This document shows positions 53,758 to 63,175 of a stretch of 64,000 nt of DNA, piece by piece. The stretch lies in the NCBI GenBank assembly GCA_003242885.1, contig QKMZ01000006.1, positions 682,001-746,000 on the forward strand. Direction: 5' to 3'. The notes under the pieces were generated by a model. That model was not told where the DNA came from. It searched no databases and saw nothing but the letters and a program-made list of their open reading frames with translations. Origin of the DNA: Candidatus Melainabacteria bacterium. Its GTDB lineage: Bacteria > Cyanobacteriota > Vampirovibrionia > Obscuribacterales > Obscuribacteraceae. Positions within the stretch are counted from its first letter, which is position 1. The number at the start of each line of letters is the position of its first letter. A program made the translations under genes and the position numbers.

Positions 53758-54840
53758 GTGAGTTTTATGAAAAACAAAATTCGCTCCACGGCATCCCTAA
53801 GCTTTGCGCTAGTTGTTTCCTTACTCGGAACATTTTCTGCCAGTTGCGAACCCGCGCGGGCGGGCGACATTCCCGCTCCATTTATCGTCGGTGGACCTTC
53901 AAACGCTGATACTCAGCTAGTTTTGAGAGGCGCAAACGATGCCTACAATTCTAAGTCACCAAGGATGGCCGATGCAGGTGAAATGGTTCGTGCAAAGTCC
54001 AAAAATCTTGTCCTTTGGCCTGCAAAAGAGTCTGATATCGAATGTGATACCACACTCTTTGATAAGTCACCGGAAGGGGGCGAGTCTAAATTTTGGGTTC
54101 AGAAAAAAACATATGAAGGTAAGAGGTTTATCGTTCGGCAAAAGCCCTTCAACTGGCAAGGCGACAATTTCAACGTTGTGCTGACCACAACAAGCGATAC
54201 ACCGGCAGAAATTTACAAGAAGTTCGACTCGGGTGAAATGAATGAACTTCCGAACGGATATTCGAGCGTGACATGTGATACATGGCAGCGCCCATGGATT
54301 TTTAGAAACCCTGCGTCCGGAAAACTGTTGGATGTAGATACGGCGCATCCAGCCGATTGCTTGGCGGATTGGACTGTCTATGAGTCCACGAAGGACGGCA
54401 AAAGAAAAGAGCTTTGCAAAATTAGGTTTAGAAAACAATCGGAAAAAATTGCGGAGCTTTTGCCGAAAGGCCCTTTACTTGAAATCAGCACTTTGCTCGA
54501 CAATATAATCGGAAAGGCAAAGGAAAATGAAGGGACCATGCAGCAGACCTCTCGCTTGCGTAATGAGGTTGAGCGAATGTGGGGTAATTTGCTTTTTCGC
54601 CCTTGGGCCATGAATCAGCCACAAAATTCCAAAGCTCAAGTTGAAGGACATTTGAAACGTTGGCAACGAGGTGCGCGCGCCTACAAAGCTCAATACATTC
54701 GTCTGCAAGCACTATATCCTCAAGCGCAAGCTGCTTTGACACGCTACTACGAGCAAGTATTTAGAATGCCGAATGCGGGTGCTTCGAAACTGGCGGCTAA
54801 GAATTTGGATATTGCATATCGCAGTCATTTCAGTCTTTAG
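53758..54840 (+). CDS. exported protein of unknown function
   Basis: 360 residues: a signal peptide (about 5-36, ending ARAGD; a Cys at 30 could be a lipobox but the context SASC is not followed by a typical +2 residue), then a mixed domain with Cys pairs (SVTCDTW, DCLADW) and a C-terminal helical part (about 250-350). No family is recognised. Starts at GTG 53758 or ATG 53767; no Shine-Dalgarno is seen. Confidence 0.6.
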   Translation: MSFMKNKIRSTASLSFALVVSLLGTFSASCEPARAGDIPAPFIVGGPSNADTQLVLRGANDAYNSKSPRMADAGEMVRAKSKNLVLWPAKESDIECDTTLFDKSPEGGESKFWVQKKTYEGKRFIVRQKPFNWQGDNFNVVLTTTSDTPAEIYKKFDSGEMNELPNGYSSVTCDTWQRPWIFRNPASGKLLDVDTAHPADCLADWTVYESTKDGKRKELCKIRFRKQSEKIAELLPKGPLLEISTLLDNIIGKAKENEGTMQQTSRLRNEVERMWGNLLFRPWAMNQPQNSKAQVEGHLKRWQRGARAYKAQYIRLQALYPQAQAALTRYYEQVFRMPNAGASKLAAKNLDIAYRSHFSL

Positions 54841-54950
54841 AAGACTTCTGTGATGCTTTCGCATATTGCCATTGGAAAATTCCAGCGGCAAGTGTATGCT
54901 AGCGCCAAGCCGATTTAACATGCGTCCCCTCATCGGATTAAAGAGTAACT

Positions 54951-55280
54951 ATGAAATTTGCTTTTCTAACAATAATTGCGCTTCTGATTTCCCTTGTTTC
55001 AATTCCTTCAGATGCGAAGGGTAAAGTCTGGACCATAGAGGACAGACAAGCGCAGCTTATGAAAGACATTAATGAAGGACAGAAGGGTCAACAGCTGACT
55101 AAGAAAGAAGCCGATCGTCTGCGCAGCGATCTTGCTGACGTTGCACGCAAGAAAAAGAAAATGAAAGGCAAATCTGACAACGGCAAGCTCACCGATGACA
55201 ACAAGAAAGTTTTGGAAGGCGATTTGAATAGCATCAGTGATGCGATTCACAAGTACAAACTTGAAAAGCGGGCTAAGTAA
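54951..55280 (+). CDS. small exported Lys-rich helical protein
   Basis: 109 residues: a signal peptide (about 1-22, SDA-KG), then two long charged helices (DRQAQLMKDINEGQKGQQLTKKEADRL.. in short pieces about 30-70 and 78-106) very rich in Lys/Asp/Glu. No family is recognised. It is followed by a terminator and lies 110 bp after the exported protein at 53758. Confidence 0.6.
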   Translation: MKFAFLTIIALLISLVSIPSDAKGKVWTIEDRQAQLMKDINEGQKGQQLTKKEADRLRSDLADVARKKKKMKGKSDNGKLTDDNKKVLEGDLNSISDAIHKYKLEKRAK

Positions 55281-55324
55281 ACGCTTTTTCGAGTTCTATC
55301 GTTTCTCAGCTAGAAAGCAAAAAC

Positions 55325-55353
55325 AATGGCGCACCGTAAGGCACGCCATTTTT
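55325..55353. terminator. bidirectional terminator
   Basis: AATGGCG pairs with CGCCATT across a 12-base loop. A run of A precedes and TTTGTTTG follows, so it can serve both the gene ending at 55280 and the convergent gene ending at 55388. Confidence 0.75.
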
Positions 55354-55387
55354 GTTTGTTCCGTTACCTGATTTCAGCTTGCCGAGT

Positions 55388-56368
55388 TTATTCGTGGGCT
55401 GTGACACCAGGGCTTTTCGAGCGTGATTCATTCTTAAGCCAGACGAGCAGCATCTGGGAAAGTTGATCCGTAAGTTGATTTTCTTCGAGAAGCAGGTGCT
55501 CCCCATCTCCAATCACCATCAGCAACTTATCTTGCGTTGTCAAAGCATTGAATAGCTCAATTGTGCCTTCTGGCTTGACTAACTTATCTTTGAAACCGGC
55601 AATCAGAAGGACTGGCATTTTTTCAATGAGAGCGGCGGCGTCGAAATTGCCCTTCATGAATTCGTCGAATTGTTTGAGCTCTTTGGGGGTGAGCTCCATG
55701 CGGTTGCCCTTGTCGGCAAGCATTTTCTTTTGCAAATTCTGGTTGGCTGTCGCGCGCTCGACGACCGTGGTGCCAACGTCCATAGGTTTGTTCTTGTCCT
55801 CGATGTAGCGGAGTCCGACATGCATCTTGGTTGTCAGGCTGCCGTACCGCTCGCTGGAAGGGACAGAGGAAATCAAGCCATTAACCAGATCGGGATAGCG
55901 AGAGGCTGCGCGCATCGCGATAGCGCCACCCATTGATTCTCCGACCAAGAAGACCGGTACGCCAGGATAGGCTTTACGGACATTTTTTAGAGCAGCTTCG
56001 ATGTCGTTGAGGCAGGCGTCGAAGTCGACTTTGTTGCCTTCGCGCTTATTAAGCCAGGCACCAAAACCTCTTACGTCTACTGCATAAACGGCAAAACCAT
56101 GGGAAGCCATTACCCTGCCGAATTCGTCAAACGATTGGCTGTTGAAGCCTAGTCCGTGAACGCAGAGAAGTACTTCGCGCGGTCTATCAATCGGAATCCA
56201 TGACCGATGCGGAACTTTGATTTTCGCGCTCCACGCCGGTACAACCGATTTGCGCGCGGGAGGAGCTGCTTGCGCGAAAGTACTGCTTGTCGCCAACAAG
56301 CTCGGGGCAAGTATGGCGGTTTGCACAAGAATGGTAAGGGCAATGCCTTTGGTAAAACGTCCCAGCAT
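55388..56368 (-). CDS. exported alpha/beta hydrolase (lysophospholipase/monoacylglycerol-lipase-like)
   Basis: 326 residues: a signal peptide (about 1-35, ending TFAQA), the oxyanion strand VLLCVHGLGFNSQSF, the nucleophile in GESMGGAIAM, the acid in AGFKDKLV and the base in GDGEHLLLEE. Likely cleaves lipid or small esters outside the cytoplasmic membrane. The ATG at 56368 has AAGGAA 7 bases upstream. Confidence 0.85.
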   Translation of the reverse strand: MLGRFTKGIALTILVQTAILAPSLLATSSTFAQAAPPARKSVVPAWSAKIKVPHRSWIPIDRPREVLLCVHGLGFNSQSFDEFGRVMASHGFAVYAVDVRGFGAWLNKREGNKVDFDACLNDIEAALKNVRKAYPGVPVFLVGESMGGAIAMRAASRYPDLVNGLISSVPSSERYGSLTTKMHVGLRYIEDKNKPMDVGTTVVERATANQNLQKKMLADKGNRMELTPKELKQFDEFMKGNFDAAALIEKMPVLLIAGFKDKLVKPEGTIELFNALTTQDKLLMVIGDGEHLLLEENQLTDQLSQMLLVWLKNESRSKSPGVTAHE

Positions 56369-56547
56369 GATTCGTTTCCTTAAAACAGTCATCGAAATGA
56401 GCCCACATTATGTCAGGCGCCCGGCTGTAATTGCATCCCCCGATGTCGATTCGACCCGGAAGAAATTCGGATTTTTGTGTCGCCAAATGACATCATCTAT
56501 CTGTAGATTGTCCAGGCGGCAGCTGTCCATGCGAGAATAAGCGAATA

Positions 56548-56925
56548 ATGCAGTCCATCCATTGGCAATTATTCGTTGCAGGTGAGCCCGTGCAGCCGGG
56601 CGTGAATTTGCGCGTCAATGAAAAGTGGCAAAACTCCCATGGCGTGTATGTGGTTTTGCAGCCTGCTGAAAAGGAAAAAACATCGACATTTTGTGTGCGC
56701 TACAACGTAAATATAGGTGGCAAAGATTATTTCCTTTTGGAAAGCGCCAATTCACCGGAAGGTGATTTAACCGTCGTTAGATGTTTTGGACCAGATAGAT
56801 TTGGTGCGATGGACCCAGATCGATTTTCCAGTTTGCGAAATGCGCTGATTGATTTCTTGAAGGGCGAAACTCCCACGAAGCTCGAAGTCCTGGACAAATT
56901 ATTGGGCGGACTAGAGGTGCGCTGA
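56548..56925 (+). CDS. uncharacterised small protein
   Basis: 125 residues, mixed alpha/beta, no signal peptide. No family is recognised. The stop shares a base with the ATG of the next gene (TGATG), so they are translated together. Confidence 0.6.
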   Translation: MQSIHWQLFVAGEPVQPGVNLRVNEKWQNSHGVYVVLQPAEKEKTSTFCVRYNVNIGGKDYFLLESANSPEGDLTVVRCFGPDRFGAMDPDRFSSLRNALIDFLKGETPTKLEVLDKLLGGLEVR

Positions 56926-57779
56926 TGTTGATGAGTCGCGTGGCACAAAGTGTTTTGAATTGCGCGTTCATGTTTGCATTTTGCGCGGTTGTTTTTTCCG
57001 TGCAAAGCATTTCGGCACTGGCAGAAAGCAGCTCGGGCATTGCACAGAGAGTTTCAACTTCTGTGCAAACGACTTCACCCGCTGAAAGAATGTTTGAACG
57101 GGCAGATTGGGTGTTCAATAATGCTGAGCGTGTTCACTACGGACATCGCAAAGTCAGTGTAAACAATCAGGTTAAGCGTTTTAGCAATGGTCGATGCGAA
57201 GCTGATACAGATTGTTCTGGTTTCGTCAGTTATTTGCTTTCTGATTTTCCAAAACAATATGATGTGATCCGCAAATTGCAACCGGATAGAACTTATCCTC
57301 AAGCAAAAACCTATGTTCAGTTTTTCACTAGTTTGAAACCAGATACTGTCACTGGTGGTTGGCTGAAGGTCGCAAACACTGATGAATTGCGGCGTGGCGA
57401 CTTGATTGCTTGGAGGAAACCGCAACCGGCTGACGGTGTGAAACGTAAAACCAATACCGGACACATTGCGATCGTTATTGCTAAGCCTGGACCTGTTGAA
57501 GCAACTGAAATCAATAGCAAAACTTATCGCTACAAAAGTATCAATGTAATTGATAGCTCGTCGGTAAAACACTTTCAGCCGGAAATACTGCCACCACTTT
57601 CTTCCATGCCCCATCGCGATGGCATCGGAAAGGGCATGGTTCGTATCATTCTGGATGACGACAATCAACCGATTGGATACTGGGAAGGGACTTATTGGTA
57701 CGAAGGCAACAAGGATATAAGAAAACCGACACTCACGGATTCAATTGTGTTTGCGCGCATGGTGGCGGATAGTAACTGA
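56925..57779 (+). CDS. exported NlpC/P60-like cysteine peptidase
   Basis: 284 residues: a signal peptide (about 1-33, ISALAES), then an NlpC/P60-type core. The catalytic Cys is in DTDCSGFVSYLL, RRGDLIAW precedes the His in NTGHIAIVIA, and the third residue is not certain. Such enzymes cut peptide bonds in peptidoglycan. It overlaps the preceding gene by one base and is followed 19 bp later by a beta-lactamase-like gene, a plausible cell-wall gene group. Confidence 0.8.
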   Translation: MLMSRVAQSVLNCAFMFAFCAVVFSVQSISALAESSSGIAQRVSTSVQTTSPAERMFERADWVFNNAERVHYGHRKVSVNNQVKRFSNGRCEADTDCSGFVSYLLSDFPKQYDVIRKLQPDRTYPQAKTYVQFFTSLKPDTVTGGWLKVANTDELRRGDLIAWRKPQPADGVKRKTNTGHIAIVIAKPGPVEATEINSKTYRYKSINVIDSSSVKHFQPEILPPLSSMPHRDGIGKGMVRIILDDDNQPIGYWEGTYWYEGNKDIRKPTLTDSIVFARMVADSN

Positions 57780-57798
57780 GCAGGGAAGGATAGAAGTT

Positions 57799-59208
57799 AT
57801 GTTCAAAGACATCGTTTCGCAAGCAACGCCATTCATTGATCACTGGCTTCAGTTTCGTTATGACCGTTTGGAATTGCCTGGGTTCGTTGTAGCGATACAA
57901 ATCGACGGCAAGATTGAATTTCAAAAAGCTTACGGTTTTGCAGATTTAGAGAAGCGCGAACCGATGACGACCGATCATGTTTTTCGAATTGCATCACACA
58001 GTAAAACCTTTGCTGCTACAGCAATCATGCAGCTTGCTGAAGAAAAGCTTTTGCATATCGATGAGCCAGTTGCGAAGTATGTCCCCTGGATTCGTGACCA
58101 TAAAGATCATCGCATGGAGAAGGTGACGATTCGCCAATTGATGTCACACAGCGCCGGTATGATAAGAGATGGACGGGATGCAAATTTCTGGCAACTGACA
58201 AATAGTTTTCACGACCTGGCTGCTTTCAAAAACGCTCTCATGAGCTGCGATCTTGTTTTTGATACCAACAAGCAAATGAAGTATTCAAACTTCGGGTATG
58301 CATTGCTCGGATGTGTTATTGAAGAAGTTTATGGCATGCCCTTCGGAAGCTATGTCCACGCAAAAATCCTGCAGCCGCTTGGTTTGTCTAATACTACTCC
58401 TGAAGTGAACGCTGAAATGCTTTCTAGGCTTGTGGTCGGTTATTCGCGGCGCGGTAGAGAGAAGCAACGCCAACCGCTGGAGAAAAACATCGACACAAAA
58501 CAAATGGCCGCAGCAACTGGATTTTGTTCAACAGCGGCTGACTTATGCAAATATTTCGATGCACATTTTGTTGACTCGAAAAAACTTTTGAATGACGAAT
58601 CGAAAAAGGAAATGCAACGCACGCAGTGGCGTCTCAAAAACTCTCACATTGGTGAAGAGTATGGATTAGGCTTTCAGATCGAATCGATCCTCGATAGAAA
58701 AGTATTCGGTCATGGTGGTGCCTTCCCTGGGCAGCGCACAAAGACCATCTGCGATCCTAACGAGAGATTGGTTATTACAGTACTGACCAATTGCATTGAT
58801 GGAGAAGCTTCCTTCATTGCCCGCGGGCTTTACACCGTGCTCGATCACTTTCACGGTAGCGCATTGCGTGCTGATAGTGACACTATTGATAAATTGCGCA
58901 AATTCGAAGGAATTTATACAAGCCTCTGGGGCGATTTGGCCATCGTAGAATCTGGTCGGAACCTCATCGGAGTCGATCCGAATACATGGTTTCCATTTGG
59001 GCGTGACCAAGAAATTCAAGTACTGGAATTGGCGGGTGACAACAAGCTCAGAATTGCGCATGCGAATGGCTATTACAGCGAAGGCGAACATGCAGAATTC
59101 GACTTCGACTTCAACGGAAACGTTATTTCCATCGACTATGCCGGCTACAACATGCTGCCGGAAGCCGAATATACCAACGAACTTGTGAAACCGAAGGTCG
59201 CAACCTGA
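57799..59208 (+). CDS. class C beta-lactamase-like serine hydrolase
   Basis: 469 residues with the SxxK motif in ASHSKTF (about 70), the YxN motif in YSNFGYALLG (about 160) and a K/H-x-G-like HGG in GHGGAFPGQR (about 320). A C-terminal beta-barrel-like extension (about 380-465) is common in the esterase/peptidase branch of this family. No signal peptide. Substrate could be a peptide or ester rather than a beta-lactam. AAGGA lies 8 bases before the ATG at 57799. Confidence 0.88.
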   Translation: MFKDIVSQATPFIDHWLQFRYDRLELPGFVVAIQIDGKIEFQKAYGFADLEKREPMTTDHVFRIASHSKTFAATAIMQLAEEKLLHIDEPVAKYVPWIRDHKDHRMEKVTIRQLMSHSAGMIRDGRDANFWQLTNSFHDLAAFKNALMSCDLVFDTNKQMKYSNFGYALLGCVIEEVYGMPFGSYVHAKILQPLGLSNTTPEVNAEMLSRLVVGYSRRGREKQRQPLEKNIDTKQMAAATGFCSTAADLCKYFDAHFVDSKKLLNDESKKEMQRTQWRLKNSHIGEEYGLGFQIESILDRKVFGHGGAFPGQRTKTICDPNERLVITVLTNCIDGEASFIARGLYTVLDHFHGSALRADSDTIDKLRKFEGIYTSLWGDLAIVESGRNLIGVDPNTWFPFGRDQEIQVLELAGDNKLRIAHANGYYSEGEHAEFDFDFNGNVISIDYAGYNMLPEAEYTNELVKPKVAT

Positions 59209-59355
59209 AAACGGGCGTTGGAAACCAAGACCGTAGCTACCTGAAGCGAGCACCTGTATAAAAACACGGAAAGCAACAAGCTAAAGGCTTACACCTGGAG
59301 AAGAGACAGATAAAGCGTTATACTTCCCTCTTTGAAATATATACAGGTTGACATT

Positions 59356-60957
59356 ATGTTGAGACAAATACTCTCGTTAGCTCTGGTAGCTGCACTGGGA
59401 TTTTCCGCAGCAGCAACTCCGGTATTCGCCGGTGTCAGCGCAGTTGGTGAGTTGAAGAACACCCCACAGAATCATCCTGGACTGATATTGGACCAGTTTT
59501 ACCTCGGGTGCCTCTCCCACGCCTCGTATTTAATCGGAGATCCGGTCAGCAAGACTGCTGTCGTTGTGGACCCTCAGCGTGACATCAGCCAATATATCGA
59601 AGAGGCAAGCAAGCAAGGCTTGAAAATCACGCATGTTTTCCTGACCCATGTGCATGCTGATTTTGTTGCGGGGCATTTGGAGCTGCAACGGAAAGTCGGT
59701 GCCAAGATTTGCCTAGGCTCAAAAACGAAGGCTAGTTTCCCATTCACGAAATTGAAAGAGGGCGATGTTGTTGATCTCGGCAGCATTCAGTTGAAGGTTT
59801 TAGATACACCGGGTCACACTCCTGAAGCGATTTCATTGCTCGTTTACAATTCCAAGGTCAATAAGGACAAACCTTACGCCGTTTTGACCGGAGATTGTCT
59901 CTTCATCGGCGATGTTGGTCGACCGGACTTGCTGGCTTCGCAGGGTGTCACCGCTCAAGAACTCGCAGGCTTGCTCTACGACTCAACTCGCGAAAAGCTT
60001 ATGAAATTGCCGGATGAAACACTCGTATACCCTGCGCATGGTGCCGGCTCCCTTTGTGGCAAAAACCTGAGCAAAGAGACTGTCTCTTCAATCGGAGAAG
60101 AGAAGAAAACCAATTACGCTCTGCAACCGATGACCAAGGAAAAATTTATCTCTCTCATTACTGCGGATCAACCGAAGACTCCACAATACTTTGGTTATGA
60201 TGCGACGTACAATTTGACCAAGCACAAAACGCTCGATGAAGTCTTGGAAAAGTCACTGAAACCTTTAACAGTTGATGAAGCGATTCAACAGCGCAATGGT
60301 GGCGCACATTTGTTGGATGGGCGTGAATCGGATGAATTTGCCAAACGGCATGTCGTCGATGCAATTAGCATTCCGATGAAAGGGCATTATGCAACTTGGG
60401 CTGGAACATTCCTCGACCACAATAAGCCAGTCGTCATAATTTCCGACCCCGGCAAAGAACGTGAAGCTGCAATGCGCTTGGGACGAATTGGTTTTGACAA
60501 TGTTGTCGGTTATGTGAAAGATGGCATGGGCGCTTTTGAAAAACGCGACGATCTGGTGGCATCGAACGTTCGTGTGACACCTGATGCACTCGCAACGAAA
60601 ATGAAGTCCGATAAACCACCAATGGTTGTTGATGTTCGCAATGATGCTGAATGGAGCTCAGCCAGAATTGAAGGTTCTGTGCACATGCCTTTGATCGGCT
60701 TGCTGGACAAAGTTGACAGCTTGCCGCGCGATCGCGAACTTATCATTTTGTGTGCGACTGGAAATCGTTCTTCTACGGCAGCGAGTTTACTGAGTCAGAA
60801 AGGAGTTACGCACGTAACTGATCTTGCTGGTGGAATAGAGGCCTGGCAGAAGCAGCAACTGCCGGTTAAACAAACGGTAAGCTGCACAAAAACTCCGGAA
60901 ACAATCGCCCCAACAGATGAGAACACCTCAAAAAGAGACGCACAATCAAGCAACTGA
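59356..60957 (+). CDS. exported persulfide dioxygenase with two rhodanese domains
   Basis: 533 residues: a signal peptide (about 1-25, VFAGV), a metallo-beta-lactamase domain (HVHADFVAGH, TPGHTPEAIS and TGDCLFIGDVGRPDLL) of the ETHE1-like type, then two rhodanese domains. The first lacks the catalytic Cys (IISDPGKERE); the second keeps it (LCATGNRSS). The enzyme family oxidises glutathione persulfide or sulfane sulfur to sulfite. Export is unusual, since most homologues are cytoplasmic. The next gene, a sulfite dehydrogenase, overlaps it by 41 bp, so the two probably act in sequence. Confidence 0.9.
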   Translation: MLRQILSLALVAALGFSAAATPVFAGVSAVGELKNTPQNHPGLILDQFYLGCLSHASYLIGDPVSKTAVVVDPQRDISQYIEEASKQGLKITHVFLTHVHADFVAGHLELQRKVGAKICLGSKTKASFPFTKLKEGDVVDLGSIQLKVLDTPGHTPEAISLLVYNSKVNKDKPYAVLTGDCLFIGDVGRPDLLASQGVTAQELAGLLYDSTREKLMKLPDETLVYPAHGAGSLCGKNLSKETVSSIGEEKKTNYALQPMTKEKFISLITADQPKTPQYFGYDATYNLTKHKTLDEVLEKSLKPLTVDEAIQQRNGGAHLLDGRESDEFAKRHVVDAISIPMKGHYATWAGTFLDHNKPVVIISDPGKEREAAMRLGRIGFDNVVGYVKDGMGAFEKRDDLVASNVRVTPDALATKMKSDKPPMVVDVRNDAEWSSARIEGSVHMPLIGLLDKVDSLPRDRELIILCATGNRSSTAASLLSQKGVTHVTDLAGGIEAWQKQQLPVKQTVSCTKTPETIAPTDENTSKRDAQSSN

Positions 60958-62188
60958 TTTGCAGGAAAGCAATCACGTAAGCAGAAGAAAATTCTTGCTT
61001 CTGGCGGCAACTGTGGCGGCAGGTGGTTTGACGTCTGCATGTTCGAATCTTTCCAACGAAGATGGTCGGCAGAGCTCGATTATCAAAGTGAGAGACGGTC
61101 TATCCGTAGCGCGCTTTCCAGAGAAAGAAGAATTGATCTTGTTGACGGATCGTCCTCCGCAACTCGAGACACCGCTCTTTTACTATCGACAGGATCTTAC
61201 GCCTAACGAAGCGTTTTTTGTGCGCTGGCACTTCTCTGGAATACCGACTTCGGTTGATTTGAGAACATTCAAGTTGACTGTGGGCGGGCATGTGCAAAAG
61301 CCACTTACTCTATCAGTCGATGACCTGAGAAAGCAATTCGAGCCAGTCTCGCTTGTTGCAGTAAATCAGTGTTCTGGCAACTCGCGTAGCTTTTTTTCGC
61401 CGCAGGTACCGGGTGGACAATGGGGACATGGTGCCGTGGGGAATGCCAGATGGACGGGTGTTCGCCTCAAAGACCTTTTGAATAAAGCTGGTGTAAAACC
61501 GCAGGCAATGCAGGTGACTTTTGCTGGTTTGGACGAGCCACCGCTCTACAGCATGCACAAGTTTGTTAAGGCACTAGAGATCGAGCATGCGATTAGTGAT
61601 GAGCTTTTAGTCGCGTATGAGATGAACGGCGAACCGTTGCCTATGCTGAATGGTTTTCCCTTACGCCTGGTGGTGCCAGGGTGGTATGCCACTTATTGGG
61701 TCAAGTCATTGTCGAAGATTGAAGTGTTGCCGAGCAAGTTTGACGGCTTTTGGATGGAAAAAGCCTATCGAATTCCAAGGAATGAAAATGCTAGTGAAAC
61801 CCCTGAAAATCTCGCAAAGGACACTATTCCTATCAATCGGATGAATGTTCGATCTATTCTGGTACGTCCTGATTTCACAGATGTAGTTCGTGCAGGCAAG
61901 CAAATTGAAATTGAAGGAATAGCATTCGATGGTGGAAGTGGAATTTCCAAAGTCGAAGTCTCGGTCGATGGTGGTGCATCGTGGTCTGTCGCACAACTAG
62001 ACAATTCCGACAATGGTAAGTTTTCATTCAAACGCTGGAGAATGCCATGGACGCCGGTCTCTACCGGCAGCTATAAGGTTTTGACACGTGCTACTTCGGG
62101 CGATGGGAAAGTTCAGGGCCCGCAATTCTGGAATAAAAGCGGTTACATGCGTAACGGAATCGAGCAAAATGAGGTTCCGGTTGTATAG
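60917..62188 (+). CDS. Tat-exported molybdopterin sulfite dehydrogenase (sulfite-oxidase family)
   Basis: 423 residues: a Tat signal (SRRKFLLLAATVAAGG), a molybdopterin domain with the Mo-ligand Cys in VAVNQCSGNSRS, and a C-terminal dimerisation/Ig-like domain (about 320-415). It converts sulfite to sulfate outside the membrane and passes electrons to cytochrome c. The ATG at 60917 lies inside the end of the preceding gene; no better start is seen. Two c-type cytochromes follow. Confidence 0.9.
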   Translation: MRTPQKETHNQATDLQESNHVSRRKFLLLAATVAAGGLTSACSNLSNEDGRQSSIIKVRDGLSVARFPEKEELILLTDRPPQLETPLFYYRQDLTPNEAFFVRWHFSGIPTSVDLRTFKLTVGGHVQKPLTLSVDDLRKQFEPVSLVAVNQCSGNSRSFFSPQVPGGQWGHGAVGNARWTGVRLKDLLNKAGVKPQAMQVTFAGLDEPPLYSMHKFVKALEIEHAISDELLVAYEMNGEPLPMLNGFPLRLVVPGWYATYWVKSLSKIEVLPSKFDGFWMEKAYRIPRNENASETPENLAKDTIPINRMNVRSILVRPDFTDVVRAGKQIEIEGIAFDGGSGISKVEVSVDGGASWSVAQLDNSDNGKFSFKRWRMPWTPVSTGSYKVLTRATSGDGKVQGPQFWNKSGYMRNGIEQNEVPVV

Positions 62189-62192
62189 CACG

Positions 62193-62633
62193 ATGAAAAT
62201 TATAAGAATGCCTGTTTTCGCGATCTTGATACTGTCCGCAGTACTTTACCTGGTGTCATCTATTTTGGCGACACCATCTGTTAAGGCTGATAATGCGGAT
62301 TTGCAGAGCAAGCCCGTGCTGAACAACGTTTCTCCAAGCAATGCCTCAACAAGCAACGCGATCAAAGTCACGGGCAAAACTATCGAACTTCCTCACCTGC
62401 CGCCAGATTTCCCTCCGGGCAATGGACGTGAACTATTCATCTCTCGTTGTGGTGTTTGTCATTCACTTAGATACATAACCATGCAGCCTAACTTTCCTGA
62501 GAAAACTTGGGCGAAAGAAGTGGACAAAATGATCAAAACATATGGCGCCCATATCGATAAGAAGGAAGCCAAGGAAATTATCGAATATCTAAATTCAATC
62601 AAAGGAAAGGCGCCTAGCGCAGAAAAGCATTAA
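62193..62633 (+). CDS. c-type cytochrome, putative electron acceptor of the sulfite dehydrogenase
   Basis: 146 residues: a membrane anchor or signal (about 5-25), then one heme site CGVCH (about 91) and LNSIKGKA near the end. SorB-like subunits of sulfite dehydrogenases have this form. A Met as sixth heme ligand may be the one in ITMQPNF. Starts 4 bp after the dehydrogenase gene. Confidence 0.82.
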   Translation: MKIIRMPVFAILILSAVLYLVSSILATPSVKADNADLQSKPVLNNVSPSNASTSNAIKVTGKTIELPHLPPDFPPGNGRELFISRCGVCHSLRYITMQPNFPEKTWAKEVDKMIKTYGAHIDKKEAKEIIEYLNSIKGKAPSAEKH

Positions 62634-63175
62634 TGGCAGAAACTCCGGCAGACATAAAATATTCGGACAAGGGCAGCGGCAATAAAACGCCGGTTGTTCT
62701 TGCTGTCATCGTTGCGATTGTCTCAGCTGGTGTTTCAATATGGGGAGTCTCCAGCACTGGGCTGATGGCGGGAGTACCGGACAGCGCGAATACTCTGCCG
62801 GCACCACCAACGGTAGCGCTGCCATCGGATAAAGGCGAGAAAGAGCGCCTACTAAGCCTTGGTGCCAGAGTCCATCAGGAAAGTTGCGCCGGTTGCCACG
62901 CTGTGGATACAAAGCTTATCGGTCCATCTTATTTGGATGTCTGCAAGTTGTATGGTGAATCCGTGGACGTCAAAGGAACTCCATCTCCTGGTGTTACCGA
63001 TCAGATTGATGTCGTTGCAATCAGCGGCATTAGCTTTGCTACTACGCATCCAAAGAAAAATTTATGGGATGGGTATCAAAGCGTACCAGATGTAACTCTG
63101 ACTGCTGATCAGCGCCGTGCTGTCGCAATTTGGATTTTCAATCTCTCCAATGAAAAGGAGGGACGCGATGAGTGA
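62633..63175 (+). CDS. membrane-anchored c-type cytochrome
   Basis: 180 residues: one membrane span (about 20-44) and a mono-heme domain with CAGCH (about 88). It overlaps the neighbouring genes by 1 and 8 bp, so it is part of the same operon. Likely carries electrons from the sulfite dehydrogenase cytochrome to the oxidase. Confidence 0.85.
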   Translation: MAETPADIKYSDKGSGNKTPVVLAVIVAIVSAGVSIWGVSSTGLMAGVPDSANTLPAPPTVALPSDKGEKERLLSLGARVHQESCAGCHAVDTKLIGPSYLDVCKLYGESVDVKGTPSPGVTDQIDVVAISGISFATTHPKKNLWDGYQSVPDVTLTADQRRAVAIWIFNLSNEKEGRDE

